From Deltaproteobacteria bacterium (GTDB lineage Bacteria > Myxococcota_A > Polyangia > Nannocystales > Nannocystaceae): DNA of 64,000 bases. This document shows positions 25,738 to 36,863 of the stretch, piece by piece. The stretch spans positions 1 to 64,000 of the forward strand of contig RFGU01000015.1 of NCBI GenBank assembly GCA_003696955.1. The letters are read 5' to 3'. Each line of letters starts with the position of its first letter. The stretch's first letter is position 1. The position numbers and the translations under genes were made by a program. The notes under the pieces are model-generated. The model was not told where the DNA came from and did no database searches. It saw nothing but the letters and a program-made list of their open reading frames with translations.

Positions 25738-27258
25738 CTACCCGGCCGGCAGACATGGCTCGTGGGCGAGGTAGACCAGGTGCCACGTGGGCGAGACCGG
25801 CGCGTCGGGGGAAGGCGGAAGATGGGCTTCGCCGGTGCTCGGATTGCGCACGCCGAACACCGTCACCCCGTAGTCGTGGAGGAGGCGGCGCGCGAGTTCC
25901 TCGTAGGGCATCGCGGCACCGTAGGGCGACTTGCCGAGGTAGACGTTCAGTCCACCGAGGGTCGCGACCTGCCCCATGATCTCCCCGGTGCCGGGCATCA
26001 CGACGGCGTGGGCGACGAGTCCGAAGGCCAGTCGCGTCGTCTCGATGATCTCGTCGGCCCCCGCCGCCCGCGCATGGTCGGTGTTCTCCGGGTCGAGGAT
26101 CTCGGCTACGACGTAGAGCGGCTTGCGACGCTGCGCCGCCCGGGGCGTGTGCCCGAGGTAGCGCCGGATCGTGAAGACCGTCAGGATCGTGGTCCCGTCG
26201 GCCTCCTGGGGGCTGCGCCGCCGATCGCCGACGACGATGGCCACGCTCGCCTCCTCCACCCGCGCAAGTCCCAGGTCCGCTTCCCGGGTGGGATCGCCTT
26301 CGATCCACGTCACCCAGTCGGGCGCATCGCGGGCCCGAGGTTGCGGCGCGAGCACGACGACCTCGCGCTCGTCGCCCGGCGTGCCCGTGCCCCGTGCATC
26401 GAGCTCCGAGCGTAACTCGGCGAGCAAGAGCGGTGCGCCATCGAAGTACCCGCACAGAAGGATGTGGCCGACCTCGGAGGACATGCGAAAGTGCTCCCTG
26501 CGAATGGTGAGGATGGCGCCGAGGAGGGTCGAGCCCACGACCCCGGCGAACATGGCGAGGGTGAACATCCCGGCGACCATCACCGCGCCCCCGACGCCGC
26601 GACCGAGCCCGGTGGCGGGCACCACGTCCCCGTAGCCGACGGTCGTCAACGTGACCAGGGCCCACCACAAGCCGTCGGCGACCGATCCGATGGCCGGGTT
26701 GATCCGCGATTCGACGAAGTAGATCGAGATGCCACCGACGAGCACGACGACGGCGAGCCCCCCGAACAGGATCTCGAACACGAGGGCGCTCTCCGCGAAG
26801 CTACGGGCGAGCGCGTCGATGGGGCGCGAGCGCCGGAACACGGCCATGCCCCGCAACAGTTGGAAGAGCCGCAGCGCCCGAAGGGCGCGCAGGGCCGGCA
26901 GGAGCGCGATGACCGTCAGCAGGTCCACCAGCGGTCCGGGCCGCAGCAGGTAGCGGACCCGCCCCCGGACATGCTCGGCCATGGCCCACGCGCGACTCTT
27001 GGCGTAGAGATCGAGACGCGGGGGCCGATGGGTGGCGACGCGCAGGGCCAGTTCGACGGCAAAGAGCACGAGGACGACGCGGTCGAACGCCGCGATCCCG
27101 CGTCGCACCCCCTCGAGGTCCGGGCGATCCGCGATGGCGACCTCGAGCGCCAAGCTCGACAGGCTCGCGACGACAAGGACCGACACCCTCCACTGCACGA
27201 TCCGGTACGCACGCGAACCGGTCCCGTGGAAGGCATCGACGAGGAAGGCCCACGGCAT
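25738..27258 (-). CDS. Voltage-gated-like potassium channel with RCK-type domain
   Basis: The 506-aa protein has six transmembrane segments. S4-like arginines occur in [22 protein letters not shown] cut by hydrophobic residues, here described as residues 122-143. The pore helix and K+ filter TTVGYGD lie at residues 205-211. The C-terminal half (from about 255) is a Rossmann-type TrkA-N/RCK domain with [14 protein letters not shown], lacking a full GxGxxG, and a second lobe. It would gate K+ flow in response to voltage or cytoplasmic ligand. ATG 27258 lies 8 nt after a TAGTCT box. Confidence 0.87.
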   Translation of the reverse strand: MPWAFLVDAFHGTGSRAYRIVQWRVSVLVVASLSSLALEVAIADRPDLEGVRRGIAAFDRVVLVLFAVELALRVATHRPPRLDLYAKSRAWAMAEHVRGRVRYLLRPGPLVDLLTVIALLPALRALRALRLFQLLRGMAVFRRSRPIDALARSFAESALVFEILFGGLAVVVLVGGISIYFVESRINPAIGSVADGLWWALVTLTTVGYGDVVPATGLGRGVGGAVMVAGMFTLAMFAGVVGSTLLGAILTIRREHFRMSSEVGHILLCGYFDGAPLLLAELRSELDARGTGTPGDEREVVVLAPQPRARDAPDWVTWIEGDPTREADLGLARVEEASVAIVVGDRRRSPQEADGTTILTVFTIRRYLGHTPRAAQRRKPLYVVAEILDPENTDHARAAGADEIIETTRLAFGLVAHAVVMPGTGEIMGQVATLGGLNVYLGKSPYGAAMPYEELARRLLHDYGVTVFGVRNPSTGEAHLPPSPDAPVSPTWHLVYLAHEPCLPAG

Positions 27259-27266
27259 GGGCCTTC

Positions 27267-27272
27267 AGACTA
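27267..27272 (-). promoter_or_regulatory. -10 box TAGTCT for the K+ channel gene (leaderless)
   Basis: TAGTCT on the minus strand ends 8 nt before ATG 27258. Confidence 0.5.
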
Positions 27273-27327
27273 CCAGCGCCGGCACCGGACCTGCCGTCGA
27301 CGCGGACTTGCGGTAGAACCGTTGCCC

Positions 27328-28022
27328 GTGCCGCCGCCCACCATCTGTCCATCGATCCTCTCGGCCGACTTCTCCCGACTCGGCGACGCCGTCGGCGAGG
27401 TCACCCGCGCCGGGGCCGATTGGATCCACGTCGACGTCATGGACGGCCGGTTCGTCCCGAACCTGACCTTGGGCCCCCCGGTCGTGGCGGCGCTTCGTCC
27501 CCATACGCACCTCCCCCTCGACTGCCACCTGATGATCGTCGAGCCCGAGCGCTACCTCTCGGCCTTCGCGCAGGCAGGGGCCGACGTCATCACGGTTCAT
27601 GCCGAGGCCTGCCCCCACCTGCACCGCACGCTCCAGACGATCCGCGAACTGCCCCACCATGGTGGCGGGCGGATCCTCGCGGGCGTTGCGATCAACCCGG
27701 CCACGCCGCCCGATGCCGTGGCCTACGTCCTCGACGTGGCGGATCTCGTCCTCGTGATGACGGTCAACCCCGGGTTCGGCGGCCAGTCCTTCATCGACGG
27801 CGTGCTCCCCAAGATCCGCAAGCTGCGCGAGACGATCGACGCCCGCGGCCTCGACGTGCGGATCCAGGTGGACGGGGGCATCGGCCCGGCGACGGCCCGC
27901 ACGGCCGCCGACGCGGGCGCCTGCACCTTCGTGGCCGGCAGCGCGATCTTCGGCGCCGCGGACGGAGATCTCGGCGGCGCCATCGCTTCGATCCGAGCCG
28001 CGGCGGCGGGAGGATCTTCACC

Positions 28023-28026
<4 letters not shown>
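27328..28026 (+). CDS. rpe: Ribulose-phosphate 3-epimerase
   Basis: This enzyme interconverts ribulose-5-phosphate and xylulose-5-phosphate in the pentose phosphate pathway. The 232-aa product shows the full family pattern: [30 protein letters not shown] (metal/catalytic Asp), [38 protein letters not shown] and [12 protein letters not shown] 27328 gives the usual length; TAGAAC, a weak -10 match, ends 9 nt upstream. Its stop overlaps the dapF start (GTGA). Confidence 0.95.
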
Positions 28027-28898
<872 letters not shown>

Positions 28899-29031
28899 CC
28901 GCGACGGGCCGAAACGGCCGTGGTGCGGGGGGCTCGCCCCCCATGGTCCATCTCGGGCACCGCCCCTCGGCCCCGGCCGCACGCACGCCGTCCGTACCCT
29001 CGATGGCGGGCGGGCCATCGCCGGCTCCACG

Positions 29032-31644
29032 TCAGAAGTCGATGTTGCGCCGCACCCGTGGGTCCACCTCGAGGTCCCACAGTGGAAGGTCGCCGGTCGC
29101 GAGGAACGTGTAGATCGCCTCGGTCTCCATCACGCGACGCACGTACCTGCGCGTCTCCCGGAACGGGATCTCCTCGACGAAGAGATCGAGGGGCAACGGA
29201 CGGGAGGCCTTCGCCACCACCCATCGCCCCACGTTCACGGGCCCACCGTTGTACGAACCGTAGGCCAGGGGCATCTGGCCGCGGAACTTCACGGCGAGTT
29301 CGGCCAGATAGTAGGCGGCCAGGCGCACGTTGGTCTCGATGTCGTAGAGCCGATCCGGATCGAACGTACCTCCGACGGGGATCTCTCCGAGCCGTTCGGC
29401 GAGGCGCCGGGCGGTGTACGGCATGATCTGTACGGCCCCACGCGCGCCCACCGGAGAGACGACGAATCGACGAAAACGCGACTCGGTGTACATGAGCGCC
29501 CAAAGGTGGCTCGGGGAGAACCCCCACCGTGCGGCGGCGGCTTCCACGGTTCGGCGATAGGCCGGCACGTACCACCGCATCCCGTAGGGATCGGCGCCCA
29601 CGGCCCCCGTGCGCAGGGCGTCGTACGGCTCGTCGAGCCCGTAGGCCACGACGAAGAGCCCACGCTCGAGGTCCTCGAGCGCCGCGCGGTCGCGCACCAC
29701 GGCGCGAAGCTCCCGCGAATGGGCAAGCCGCGGGGTGCGAAACTCCCGGTGCCACGAAAGGCCCCGTTCGAGGGCCTCCGACCGGGCCCGGTACATGCGA
29801 CCGCCGCGGAGGCGAAGTTTCAGGTTGCGGACCGTTCGAGCAGCCCGGCGGACCTCACGCCGCGCCGCCTCGAACCGCCCCGCGCCGAGGAAGGCACGCG
29901 CCCGTCGCAGCGCCGGCAGGGCGTCGCCGTAGCGCGCGCCGAGCCCATCGAGGACCGTCAAGACCTCGCCGAGCTCGGGCGGCCGTTCGAGGGCCGCGGG
30001 GCGTCGCGCCGCCGGTGGCGGATCGACCGGCTCGCCGAGCCTTCGCAGGTGCACGCGGGCCCACATGCCGTAGTAATCGAACGGTCGTTCCTCGGCCAGC
30101 TCCCGCAACTCGGCGACGGCCGCCGCGCGTTCATCCGAAGATGAACTATATAACCTGCTCCGCGCCAGGAGGTAGCGCGCCCGGGGATCGTACCGCCGCG
30201 ACCGGGCGAAGACCTCGAAGGCCTCGGCCGCCTCGTCGGCCCGCCCGAGTCGCAACAGGGCCATGCCCCGGTAGAACGACGATTCGACCCGATGCCCCCG
30301 TGACACCTCACGGTACGCGTCGAGATGCGCTAGGGTCCGTTCGTAGAATCCGGCGCGGAACGCAAGCCCCACCGCCTCCCACAGATACGCGGCGCGGCTT
30401 CGTCCCTTGCGCGCCTTGGCCCTGTCGAGCACGGCCGCGAGGGCCTCGTCGTACTGGTGGGCCCGCTCGTAGCAACGCACCAAGTCGCCGTGAACGGACG
30501 CCGTGTAGCGGCGAAGCTCCCGAAGGTCCGCCGCGCACTGGGCGTAGTCCCGCTGGCGGTAGGCCGTGTAGGCACGCTCCCGCAGGACCGAACGCCGAAA
30601 GGCCGGAGGAAGGTTTGGCTCCGCCAAGAGCCCGTCGAGGGCCGCACGGGAGGCTTCGTACCACCGCAACCTCCGGGCACGGGTGGCGTATGCGAGGGAC
30701 TCGGCCCGGGACAGGCGTGGCACGCGTAGGCCGTGCTCGGCCGCGAGGCGCTCGGCAAGACGCAGGGCATCGTCCGACGCGGGATGCCCCGCCCATTCGA
30801 GGTGGACCGCTCGCAGCGCCTCGATCCCAGCCTTGGGCCCGCGCACGACCGCGACGGCCTCGGCCCGGACGAGGGCGACCTCGGGTGCCCGCGGTGCATT
30901 CGGGTATCGGTCGAGGAAACGCGCGGCGTCCCGGTCGAGCCGTCGCGCCGCGGCACGTCGCCCATCGGGCGCCACCGACCGATAGGCCCGGACTCGCAGG
31001 TCGACGCGGAGCAGTTCGAGCAGGGGACGCTCCGGCACCTTGCGGTGGCGGAGGGCGCGGGCCACGTACTCGAGTCCGGCCGCAACGATGGCGCGGCGGC
31101 GCTCGGGATCGCTGACCCGGTCGGCCCACTCGAGCGCGAGCTGCGCTCGCTCGCCGGCGACGAACCAGGACGGCAGGTGGTCGCCCCGGGGGTCCGCGGC
31201 CTCGAGCCGCTCGAAGGCCGCATCGGCCGAGGAGAAGCGTCCGAGCCGCCACAGGGCCTTGGCCCGCAGGGCTTCCCGCTCCACCCGCGCGGCCCCCCGT
31301 TCTGGCGCCGGAAGCGCCGAAAGATGGGCCAGCGCGCCCAGCGCGTCCCCATCGGCCAGGGCGGAAAGGGCCGCCACGTGACCGGCTGTCGGCGCGACCG
31401 GCGGATCTTGCCGTGCCGATGAAGCGGCCGGGGAAGGATGGGCGCGATGGGCGATTTCGCCCTCCACGCCCGTAGCGGCGGTGTCGGGCACGCGCCATTG
31501 GGCCTGCATGACGTCCGCCGCGACGGCCTGCGCGGGCCAGAGCCCCAGCGGGACGACGAGCAACGCCGCCGCGGCCGTCGTGGCCCATCGTAGGCCGCCT
31601 CGCCGACGCGCGGCCGACGAAGCCCGTGCGGCAACCGACGTCAC
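29032..31644 (-). CDS. Large periplasmic lytic transglycosylase (SLT family)
   Basis: This 870-aa exported enzyme cleaves peptidoglycan. After a signal peptide (about residues 12-45) it has some 600 residues of Ala/Arg-rich helical hairpins, a TPR-like or superhelical scaffold as in Slt70. The catalytic domain lies near the C-terminus, with Glu721 in LMYTESRFRRF, GARGAVQIMPYTARRLAERL, NVRLAAYYLAEL and AYGSYNGGPVNVGRW. It then ends EIPFRETRRYVRRVM. The scaffold is longer than in E. coli Slt70 (about 640 residues in all). GTG 31644 lies 7 nt after a TAGGCT box. Confidence 0.9.
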   Translation of the reverse strand: MTSVAARASSAARRRGGLRWATTAAAALLVVPLGLWPAQAVAADVMQAQWRVPDTAATGVEGEIAHRAHPSPAASSARQDPPVAPTAGHVAALSALADGDALGALAHLSALPAPERGAARVEREALRAKALWRLGRFSSADAAFERLEAADPRGDHLPSWFVAGERAQLALEWADRVSDPERRRAIVAAGLEYVARALRHRKVPERPLLELLRVDLRVRAYRSVAPDGRRAAARRLDRDAARFLDRYPNAPRAPEVALVRAEAVAVVRGPKAGIEALRAVHLEWAGHPASDDALRLAERLAAEHGLRVPRLSRAESLAYATRARRLRWYEASRAALDGLLAEPNLPPAFRRSVLRERAYTAYRQRDYAQCAADLRELRRYTASVHGDLVRCYERAHQYDEALAAVLDRAKARKGRSRAAYLWEAVGLAFRAGFYERTLAHLDAYREVSRGHRVESSFYRGMALLRLGRADEAAEAFEVFARSRRYDPRARYLLARSRLYSSSSDERAAAVAELRELAEERPFDYYGMWARVHLRRLGEPVDPPPAARRPAALERPPELGEVLTVLDGLGARYGDALPALRRARAFLGAGRFEAARREVRRAARTVRNLKLRLRGGRMYRARSEALERGLSWHREFRTPRLAHSRELRAVVRDRAALEDLERGLFVVAYGLDEPYDALRTGAVGADPYGMRWYVPAYRRTVEAAAARWGFSPSHLWALMYTESRFRRFVVSPVGARGAVQIMPYTARRLAERLGEIPVGGTFDPDRLYDIETNVRLAAYYLAELAVKFRGQMPLAYGSYNGGPVNVGRWVVAKASRPLPLDLFVEEIPFRETRRYVRRVMETEAIYTFLATGDLPLWDLEVDPRVRRNIDF

Positions 31645-31651
31645 GCCGGCA

Positions 31652-31657
31652 AGCCTA
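31652..31657 (-). promoter_or_regulatory. -10 box TAGGCT for the lytic transglycosylase (leaderless)
   Basis: TAGGCT on the minus strand ends 7 nt before GTG 31644. Confidence 0.5.
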
Positions 31658-31734
31658 GCATGGCGCCGAGTGCGTCCCGATTTTTGCGCACCATCGTGAA
31701 GACGCCCGGGGTCAAACCGGCGCGACGGCGCTGG

Positions 31735-31740
31735 TATGGT
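31735..31740 (+). promoter_or_regulatory. -10 box TATGGT for the beta-oxidation operon
   Basis: TATGGT ends 7 nt before GTG 31748. Its internal ATG (31736) is in frame with the coding sequence and could be mistaken for the start codon. Confidence 0.5.
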
Positions 31741-31747
31741 CCGCCCC

Positions 31748-34183
31748 GTGAACTTCCAACGACCGCCGTACACGTTCGTCGCCACCGTTCTCGGCGCCGG
31801 CACCATGGGCTCGCAGATCGCCGCCCACTTCGCCAACGTCGGGATGAAGGTGTTCCTCCTCGACATCGTGCCGAAGGACACCCCCGCGGATGCACCGCCG
31901 AGTGAACGTAGCCGGATCGCCGCCGGGGCGATCAAGGCCATGCTCAAGAACAAGCGCAACCCCTTCATGGATCCGGACTTCGCGGCCCGGGTCACGCCGG
32001 GGAACTTCGACGACGACCTCGAGCGTTGCGTCGCGGCCAGCGACATCGTCCTCGAGGCCGTCATCGAACGTCTCGACGTCAAGCGAACGCTGTTCTCCCG
32101 GGTTGCCAAGGCCGCAAGGGGCGATGCCCTGCTGGCCACGAACACCAGCGGGCTACCCATCACGTCCATCGCCGAGGGACTGCCGGAGGAGGCCCGCGGG
32201 CGCCTGGTCGGGATGCACTTCTTCAATCCCCCAAGGTACCTGCACCTGCTCGAGGTCGTGCCGTCGAAGTACACCCGGCCGGAGATCGTGGACGCGGCCC
32301 GCCACATCGGCGACAAGATGCTCGGCAAGGGCGTCGTGGTCTGCCGCGACACCCCCAACTTCATCGGCAACCGCATCGGCATCGCCGAGATGATCCTGAC
32401 CAACAAGGTCACCCTCGAGGAGGGCTACACCGTCGAGGAGGTCGACTTCCTGAACGGCCCCCTGGTGGGCCGCCCCAAGACGGGTTCGTTCCGGCTCGGC
32501 GATCTGGTGGGCATCGACGTGGCGGCCCTGGTCATCCAGAACCTCGCCAAGGCCACCTCCGGCGATCCGAACGATCCCAACTACGACGAGCTGCACGACC
32601 TCATGGTCGTGCCGGACGTCATCGCCAAGATGATCGAGCGAGGCTGGATCGGCGACAAGGCCGGCCAAGGCTTCTACAAGAAGACCCGCGACGAAAGCGG
32701 CGCCCGCAAGATCCTGGCCCTCGACCTCGAGAAGATCGAGTACCGCGACAAGCGCAAACCCGACTTCCCCGAGCTTGCACGGATCGCCAAGCACCCGAGC
32801 CTGGACAAGCGCATCCACGAGGCGTTTCGCGCCGAAGGACGCGGCGGCGACTTCCTGCGCAAGGTCTACCTGCCGCTGTTCGCGTATGCGGCTCGGCGCG
32901 TGGGCGAGATCTGCGACACGCCGGCGCAGATCGACCAGGCCATGCGCTGGGGCTACGGCTGGAAGAAGGGCCCCTTCGAGATGTGGGATGCGGCCGGGGT
33001 CGCGTACTGCGTCGAGGAGATGCGAAAGCTGGGGATCGATCCGCCCAAGGCGGCCCTCGATCTGGTCGAGCGCGGCGGCAAGGAGGCACGTTGGTACGGC
33101 GGAACCCCCGGATCGCTGACGGTGTTCGTGCCGGAAAGCGGCTCCTACCGTGAGGTGCCTGCCACCGAAGGGAGCATCGATCTCGACGCCTTCCGCAACG
33201 ATCGGCATCGGATCCACGCCACGAAGACCGCGGAACTGCTCGACATCGGCGATGGCATCGCATGCCTCGAGTTCCGCTCGAAGATGAACATCCTCGATGC
33301 CGGCGTGGTCGAGCTGCTCGCCACCGTCTTCGACCACCTCGAGAAGGCCGGCGGCTTCCGTGGGCTCGTCATCGGCAACCAAGGCGACCACTTCAGCGCC
33401 GGGGCCGACGCGTTCCAGATCCTGATGTTCGCCCAGCAGGGCAAGTTCAAGGAGCTCGAACAGGTCGTCGAGACCTTCCAGAACACGATGATGGGCCTGC
33501 GCCATGGTCCCATCCCGGTGGTCGCAGCTCCCTTCGGGATGACCCTCGGAGGCGGTTGCGAGTGCTCCCTGCACTGCGCGGCCATCGCCGCGAGCGCCGA
33601 GCTCTACATGGGGCTCGTCGAAGCCGGGATCGGGGTCGTGCCCGCAGGCGGCGGCCTCAAGGAACTCGCGCGCCGGGCATCGGCATGGGCCGCCCAGGTT
33701 CCGGACGGGGATCCCTACCCGTTCCTGCGGCGAGCGTGGGAGGCGGCGGCCACGGCCAAGGTCTCCATCAGCGGATTCGACGCCCGCAAGCTCGGTTTCC
33801 TCACCCCGACGGACACCATCGAGTTCCATCGCGACCGCGTCATCGCGCGGGCGAAGGCGCGGGCGATCGCCCTCGCCGAGGCCGGGTGGACCCCGCCCGA
33901 CCCCGAAGAGCCCATCACCGTGGTCGGCGCCCCCCATGGCGCGTCGTTCCTGCTCGGAGCCTGGCTGTTCCAGCAGGCAGGCTACGCGAGCGAACACGAC
34001 AAGCTCATCGCCGAGAAGATCGCCAACGTCCTGTGCGGCGGCATGGTGCCCGCCCGCACCCAGGTGACGGCCAAGCGGCTGCTCGAACTCGAACGCGAGG
34101 CCTTCGTCAGTCTCTGCGGCACCGAGAAGACCCGTGCCCGCATCGCCCATACGCTGCAAACGGGCAAGCCCCTGCGCAACTGA
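31748..34183 (+). CDS. fadN: 3-hydroxyacyl-CoA dehydrogenase/enoyl-CoA hydratase (FadN-like)
   Basis: This 811-aa protein catalyses the middle steps of fatty-acid beta-oxidation. The dehydrogenase comes first, with NAD motif GAGTMG at residues 16-21, NTSGLPITSIA, GMHFFNPPRYLHLLEVV and DTPNFIGNRIG. A crotonase-type hydratase domain is at the C-terminus (LEFRSKMNILDAGV, IGNQGDHFSAGAD, FGMTLGGGCECSLH, MGLVEAGIGVVPAGGG). This order matches Bacillus FadN and is the reverse of E. coli FadB. GTG 31748 is chosen because a TATGGT box ends 7 nt before it; ATG 31736 is the alternative. fadA follows after 42 bp. Confidence 0.92.
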   Translation: MNFQRPPYTFVATVLGAGTMGSQIAAHFANVGMKVFLLDIVPKDTPADAPPSERSRIAAGAIKAMLKNKRNPFMDPDFAARVTPGNFDDDLERCVAASDIVLEAVIERLDVKRTLFSRVAKAARGDALLATNTSGLPITSIAEGLPEEARGRLVGMHFFNPPRYLHLLEVVPSKYTRPEIVDAARHIGDKMLGKGVVVCRDTPNFIGNRIGIAEMILTNKVTLEEGYTVEEVDFLNGPLVGRPKTGSFRLGDLVGIDVAALVIQNLAKATSGDPNDPNYDELHDLMVVPDVIAKMIERGWIGDKAGQGFYKKTRDESGARKILALDLEKIEYRDKRKPDFPELARIAKHPSLDKRIHEAFRAEGRGGDFLRKVYLPLFAYAARRVGEICDTPAQIDQAMRWGYGWKKGPFEMWDAAGVAYCVEEMRKLGIDPPKAALDLVERGGKEARWYGGTPGSLTVFVPESGSYREVPATEGSIDLDAFRNDRHRIHATKTAELLDIGDGIACLEFRSKMNILDAGVVELLATVFDHLEKAGGFRGLVIGNQGDHFSAGADAFQILMFAQQGKFKELEQVVETFQNTMMGLRHGPIPVVAAPFGMTLGGGCECSLHCAAIAASAELYMGLVEAGIGVVPAGGGLKELARRASAWAAQVPDGDPYPFLRRAWEAAATAKVSISGFDARKLGFLTPTDTIEFHRDRVIARAKARAIALAEAGWTPPDPEEPITVVGAPHGASFLLGAWLFQQAGYASEHDKLIAEKIANVLCGGMVPARTQVTAKRLLELEREAFVSLCGTEKTRARIAHTLQTGKPLRN

Positions 34184-34225
34184 CCGCATCGTCTCGATCC
34201 CCATCGTCCAAAGGAACGTCCCATC

Positions 34226-35377
34226 ATGTCGACCATGCAAGAAGCCGTCATCGTCGCCGCCCGCCGCTCGGCGGTCGGCCGCGCCGCAAAGGGTGCCCTG
34301 GCGAACACCCGCCCCGATGACATCGCCATCGAGGTCATCGAGAAGATGCTCGCCGACCTGCCCCCCTTTCCGAAGGAGATCGTCGACGACGTGGTCCTCG
34401 GCTGCGCGATGCCCGAGGCCGAGCAAGGGCTCAACGTCGCCCGCGTCGTGGGGCTGCGGGCCGGTCTGCCCGAGTCCACCAGCGCGATGACGATCAACCG
34501 GTTCTGTTCGTCGGGCCTTCAGGCCATCGCCCTGTGCGCCGAGCGGATCATGGTCGGTGCGGCCGAGTGCGCCATCGCCGGGGGGCTCGAGTCCATGAGC
34601 CTCGTGCCCATGGGGGGCAACAAGGCCATGTTCAACCCGAAGGTCGTCCGCGAGCAGCCCGAGATCTACATCTCGATGGGGCTGACCGCGGAGAACGTGG
34701 CCCGTCGGTTCGAGATCTCCCGCGAAGACCAGGACGCCTTCGCGCTCCGCAGTCACCAGCGGGCCGTTGCGGCCCAAGATGCCGGCAGGTTCGACGAGGA
34801 GATCGTGCCCGTCACCACCATCGACGGAAAGGTGTTCGACAAGGACGAGGGCCCGCGCCGGGATACGTCCCTCGAGGCCCTCGCCAAGCTCAAGCCGGCG
34901 TTCCACGCCAAGGGCACGGTGACGGCCGGAAACTCGTCCCCCATGAACGACGGCGCCGCCGCGGCCTTGCTCATGTCGCGCCGCAAGGCCGAAGAACTCG
35001 GACTTACGCCCGTCGCCCGGTTCGTCGGATTCGCGGTGGCCGGTGTGCCGCCGGAGATCATGGGCATCGGGCCGGTGGAAGCGATCCCCAAGGTGCTGCG
35101 ACGGACGGGGCTTTCGTTGTCGGACATCGACGTCATCGAACTCAACGAGGCCTTCGCCGCGCAGTCCCTGGCGGTCATCCGCAAGCTCGGCCTCGACGAG
35201 GACAAGGTGAACCCCAACGGCGGCGCGATCGCCCTCGGGCACCCCCTCGGCTGCACCGGAGCCAAGCTCACGGCCACGGCCCTGGCCGAGCTCCACCGCC
35301 GCAAGGGGCGGTACGCCATGGTCACCATGTGCATCGGTGGCGGCATGGGCGCTGCCGGGATCTTCGAGCGCATGTAG
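34226..35377 (+). CDS. fadA: Acetyl-CoA acyltransferase (3-ketoacyl-CoA thiolase)
   Basis: The 383-aa thiolase carries out the last step of beta-oxidation. The nucleophilic Cys94 is in [10 protein letters not shown], His339 in [10 protein letters not shown] and the second Cys369 in [21 protein letters not shown] is also conserved. Length is standard. ATG 34226 follows AAAGGAA by 9 nt, so this gene has a Shine-Dalgarno-type start, unlike the operon's first gene. It forms the usual two-gene FadN/FadA unit. Confidence 0.94.
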   Translation: MSTMQEAVIVAARRSAVGRAAKGALANTRPDDIAIEVIEKMLADLPPFPKEIVDDVVLGCAMPEAEQGLNVARVVGLRAGLPESTSAMTINRFCSSGLQAIALCAERIMVGAAECAIAGGLESMSLVPMGGNKAMFNPKVVREQPEIYISMGLTAENVARRFEISREDQDAFALRSHQRAVAAQDAGRFDEEIVPVTTIDGKVFDKDEGPRRDTSLEALAKLKPAFHAKGTVTAGNSSPMNDGAAAALLMSRRKAEELGLTPVARFVGFAVAGVPPEIMGIGPVEAIPKVLRRTGLSLSDIDVIELNEAFAAQSLAVIRKLGLDEDKVNPNGGAIALGHPLGCTGAKLTATALAELHRRKGRYAMVTMCIGGGMGAAGIFERM

Positions 35378-35407
35378 GTTTCCCGGTATCCGAGGACGCA
35401 CGCGATC

Positions 35408-35431
35408 GATATGTAAGGCATCTTACATATC
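35408..35431. promoter_or_regulatory. AT-rich perfect 24-bp palindrome, probable operator
   Basis: Half-site GATATGTAAG and its exact complement CTTACATATC flank GCAT. It is the most AT-rich element in the region and lies 30 bp after fadA and 93 bp before the kinase gene. It is followed by TTTCTT, so weak termination is possible, but the low-GC stem fits a TetR-like or other dimeric repressor site better. Confidence 0.5.
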
Positions 35432-35524
35432 TTTCTTGCGGAATTTCCGGCGGATCCGTGGTCGAATTGGGGTGAAGGGCCCCCACTCCCCCGTGCCGAT
35501 CCCGGGTGGGGGCGCCCCGAGCCC

Positions 35525-36661
35525 ATGGCCCCGCAACCGCCCCACCAATCCCCTCCCTCGGCGCCGCCTTCGGCGGATGGCGTGCCCCGCCCCGTACGGG
35601 ACCGCCAGGGCAATCTTCGCCGTCACCCGGCCGCGGGACTCGTGCCGGGCGAACGGGTGGGGCCCTACCGCGTCGAGTACGAATTCGGCTCGGGCGGTAT
35701 GGGGCGCGTCTACGCGGCTCGTCACGGTGCGACCGGCCGACCGGTGGCGATCAAGGTGTTGCGCAACCCCTTCGGGACGGGCCCCCTCGACGGGGCCGAA
35801 GGTCGGCGTCGCCTCTACCGCGAAGCGATCGCCCTGTCCAAGGTGCGCCACCCGAACGTTCCGGCGCTCCACGCCGTAGACCAAGACGATCGCGTCGGGC
35901 CGTACGTGGTGCTCGAACGGGTGGAGGGGGTATCCCTCACCCGGTGGCGACAGATCCACACGCCGAGCACGGGCCGAATCCTCGACACCCTCGTCCAGGT
36001 CGCGCGTGCACTTGCCGCCTGCCACGAGGCGGGTCTCGTGCATCGCGACGTCAAGCCGACCAACGTACTCGTCGAGCCTTCCGGCCGCGCCGTGCTGGTC
36101 GACTTCGGCCTGGCGGTCCGCCCGCGCCCCGCCGATGCCCCCGTCGCGACCACCGAAGATCCCCTGCGCGGCCGGATCACCGACGTCGGGACGGTCCTCG
36201 GGACGAACGGCTACATCGCCCCGGAACTCGTTCTCGGTCGGGCCCTGACCTACGCGGCCGACCAGTTCTCCTTCGGCGTGCTGCTCTTCGAGGCCCTGTG
36301 CGGCAAGCGGCCCTACGAGGGGGCCACGGCCGTCGCCTACGCCCGCGCCGTTCGCGACGGCGCTCGACGGGCATTTTCGTGCACCGATGCCCCGGACGAA
36401 TTGCCGCGGGCCCTCGACCGGATGCTTGCCGTCGACCCGGGAGCCCGCTTCGCATCGATGCGTGACGTGGCGAAGGTTCTCGAGCGATGTGCGCGGAAGG
36501 TGCATCGCAGCACCGTGGGCGACGCGCTGCGACGGGCCCGGGGGTGGTGGCGCGCCCACCTCGGCCTCAGGGTTCCCGCCGCAGCCGAGCCCATCACCAC
36601 CTCCCCTGCCCATGTGGCCACGACGGAACTCCAATCGGTGGATCTGACGATCCTACCGTGA
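35525..36661 (+). CDS. Hanks-type serine/threonine protein kinase
   Basis: The 378-aa kinase has a Pro-rich N-terminus, then the catalytic domain from about residue 47. The P-loop is GSGGMGRVY, the catalytic Lys77 is in VAIKV, and the catalytic loop HRDVKPTN contains Asp175. DFG lies at 193-195 and APE at 232-234. All key residues are present, so it should be active. The C-terminal 80 residues lack a transmembrane helix or known sensor domain, so it is probably cytoplasmic. No substrate is suggested by neighbours. Confidence 0.93.
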   Translation: MAPQPPHQSPPSAPPSADGVPRPVRDRQGNLRRHPAAGLVPGERVGPYRVEYEFGSGGMGRVYAARHGATGRPVAIKVLRNPFGTGPLDGAEGRRRLYREAIALSKVRHPNVPALHAVDQDDRVGPYVVLERVEGVSLTRWRQIHTPSTGRILDTLVQVARALAACHEAGLVHRDVKPTNVLVEPSGRAVLVDFGLAVRPRPADAPVATTEDPLRGRITDVGTVLGTNGYIAPELVLGRALTYAADQFSFGVLLFEALCGKRPYEGATAVAYARAVRDGARRAFSCTDAPDELPRALDRMLAVDPGARFASMRDVAKVLERCARKVHRSTVGDALRRARGWWRAHLGLRVPAAAEPITTSPAHVATTELQSVDLTILP

Positions 36662-36863
36662 CGACGGACGAGCCCTCGGGCCTGCGGCACGCACGGCTGC
36701 AGCACGTGCCGACGGCCGAAAAGCACGTACCGTGCATCCAACGGCGACGGGTTCACGCGAACCGGCCGTCACGGTCGCCCGGGTGCGCCCCCGCGCGACG
36801 GCCCCCCTGTCGTCCCGACGACCGAGCGGCGGATCACCCCCTTCGGAGTGCCGGCCCGGGCGT

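Noticed and set aside
31736-31738. ATG as the start of the fadN-like gene
   Set aside because: It falls inside a TATGGT -10 box whose spacing points to GTG 31748 as the start.
32153-35401. Antisense frame of more than 1000 codons over the fad genes
   Set aside because: It mirrors conserved enzymes on the plus strand and has no recognisable protein features.
35408-35431. Classical terminator after fadA
   Set aside because: The stem is AT-rich and weak, so an operator role is more likely, although weak termination cannot be excluded.
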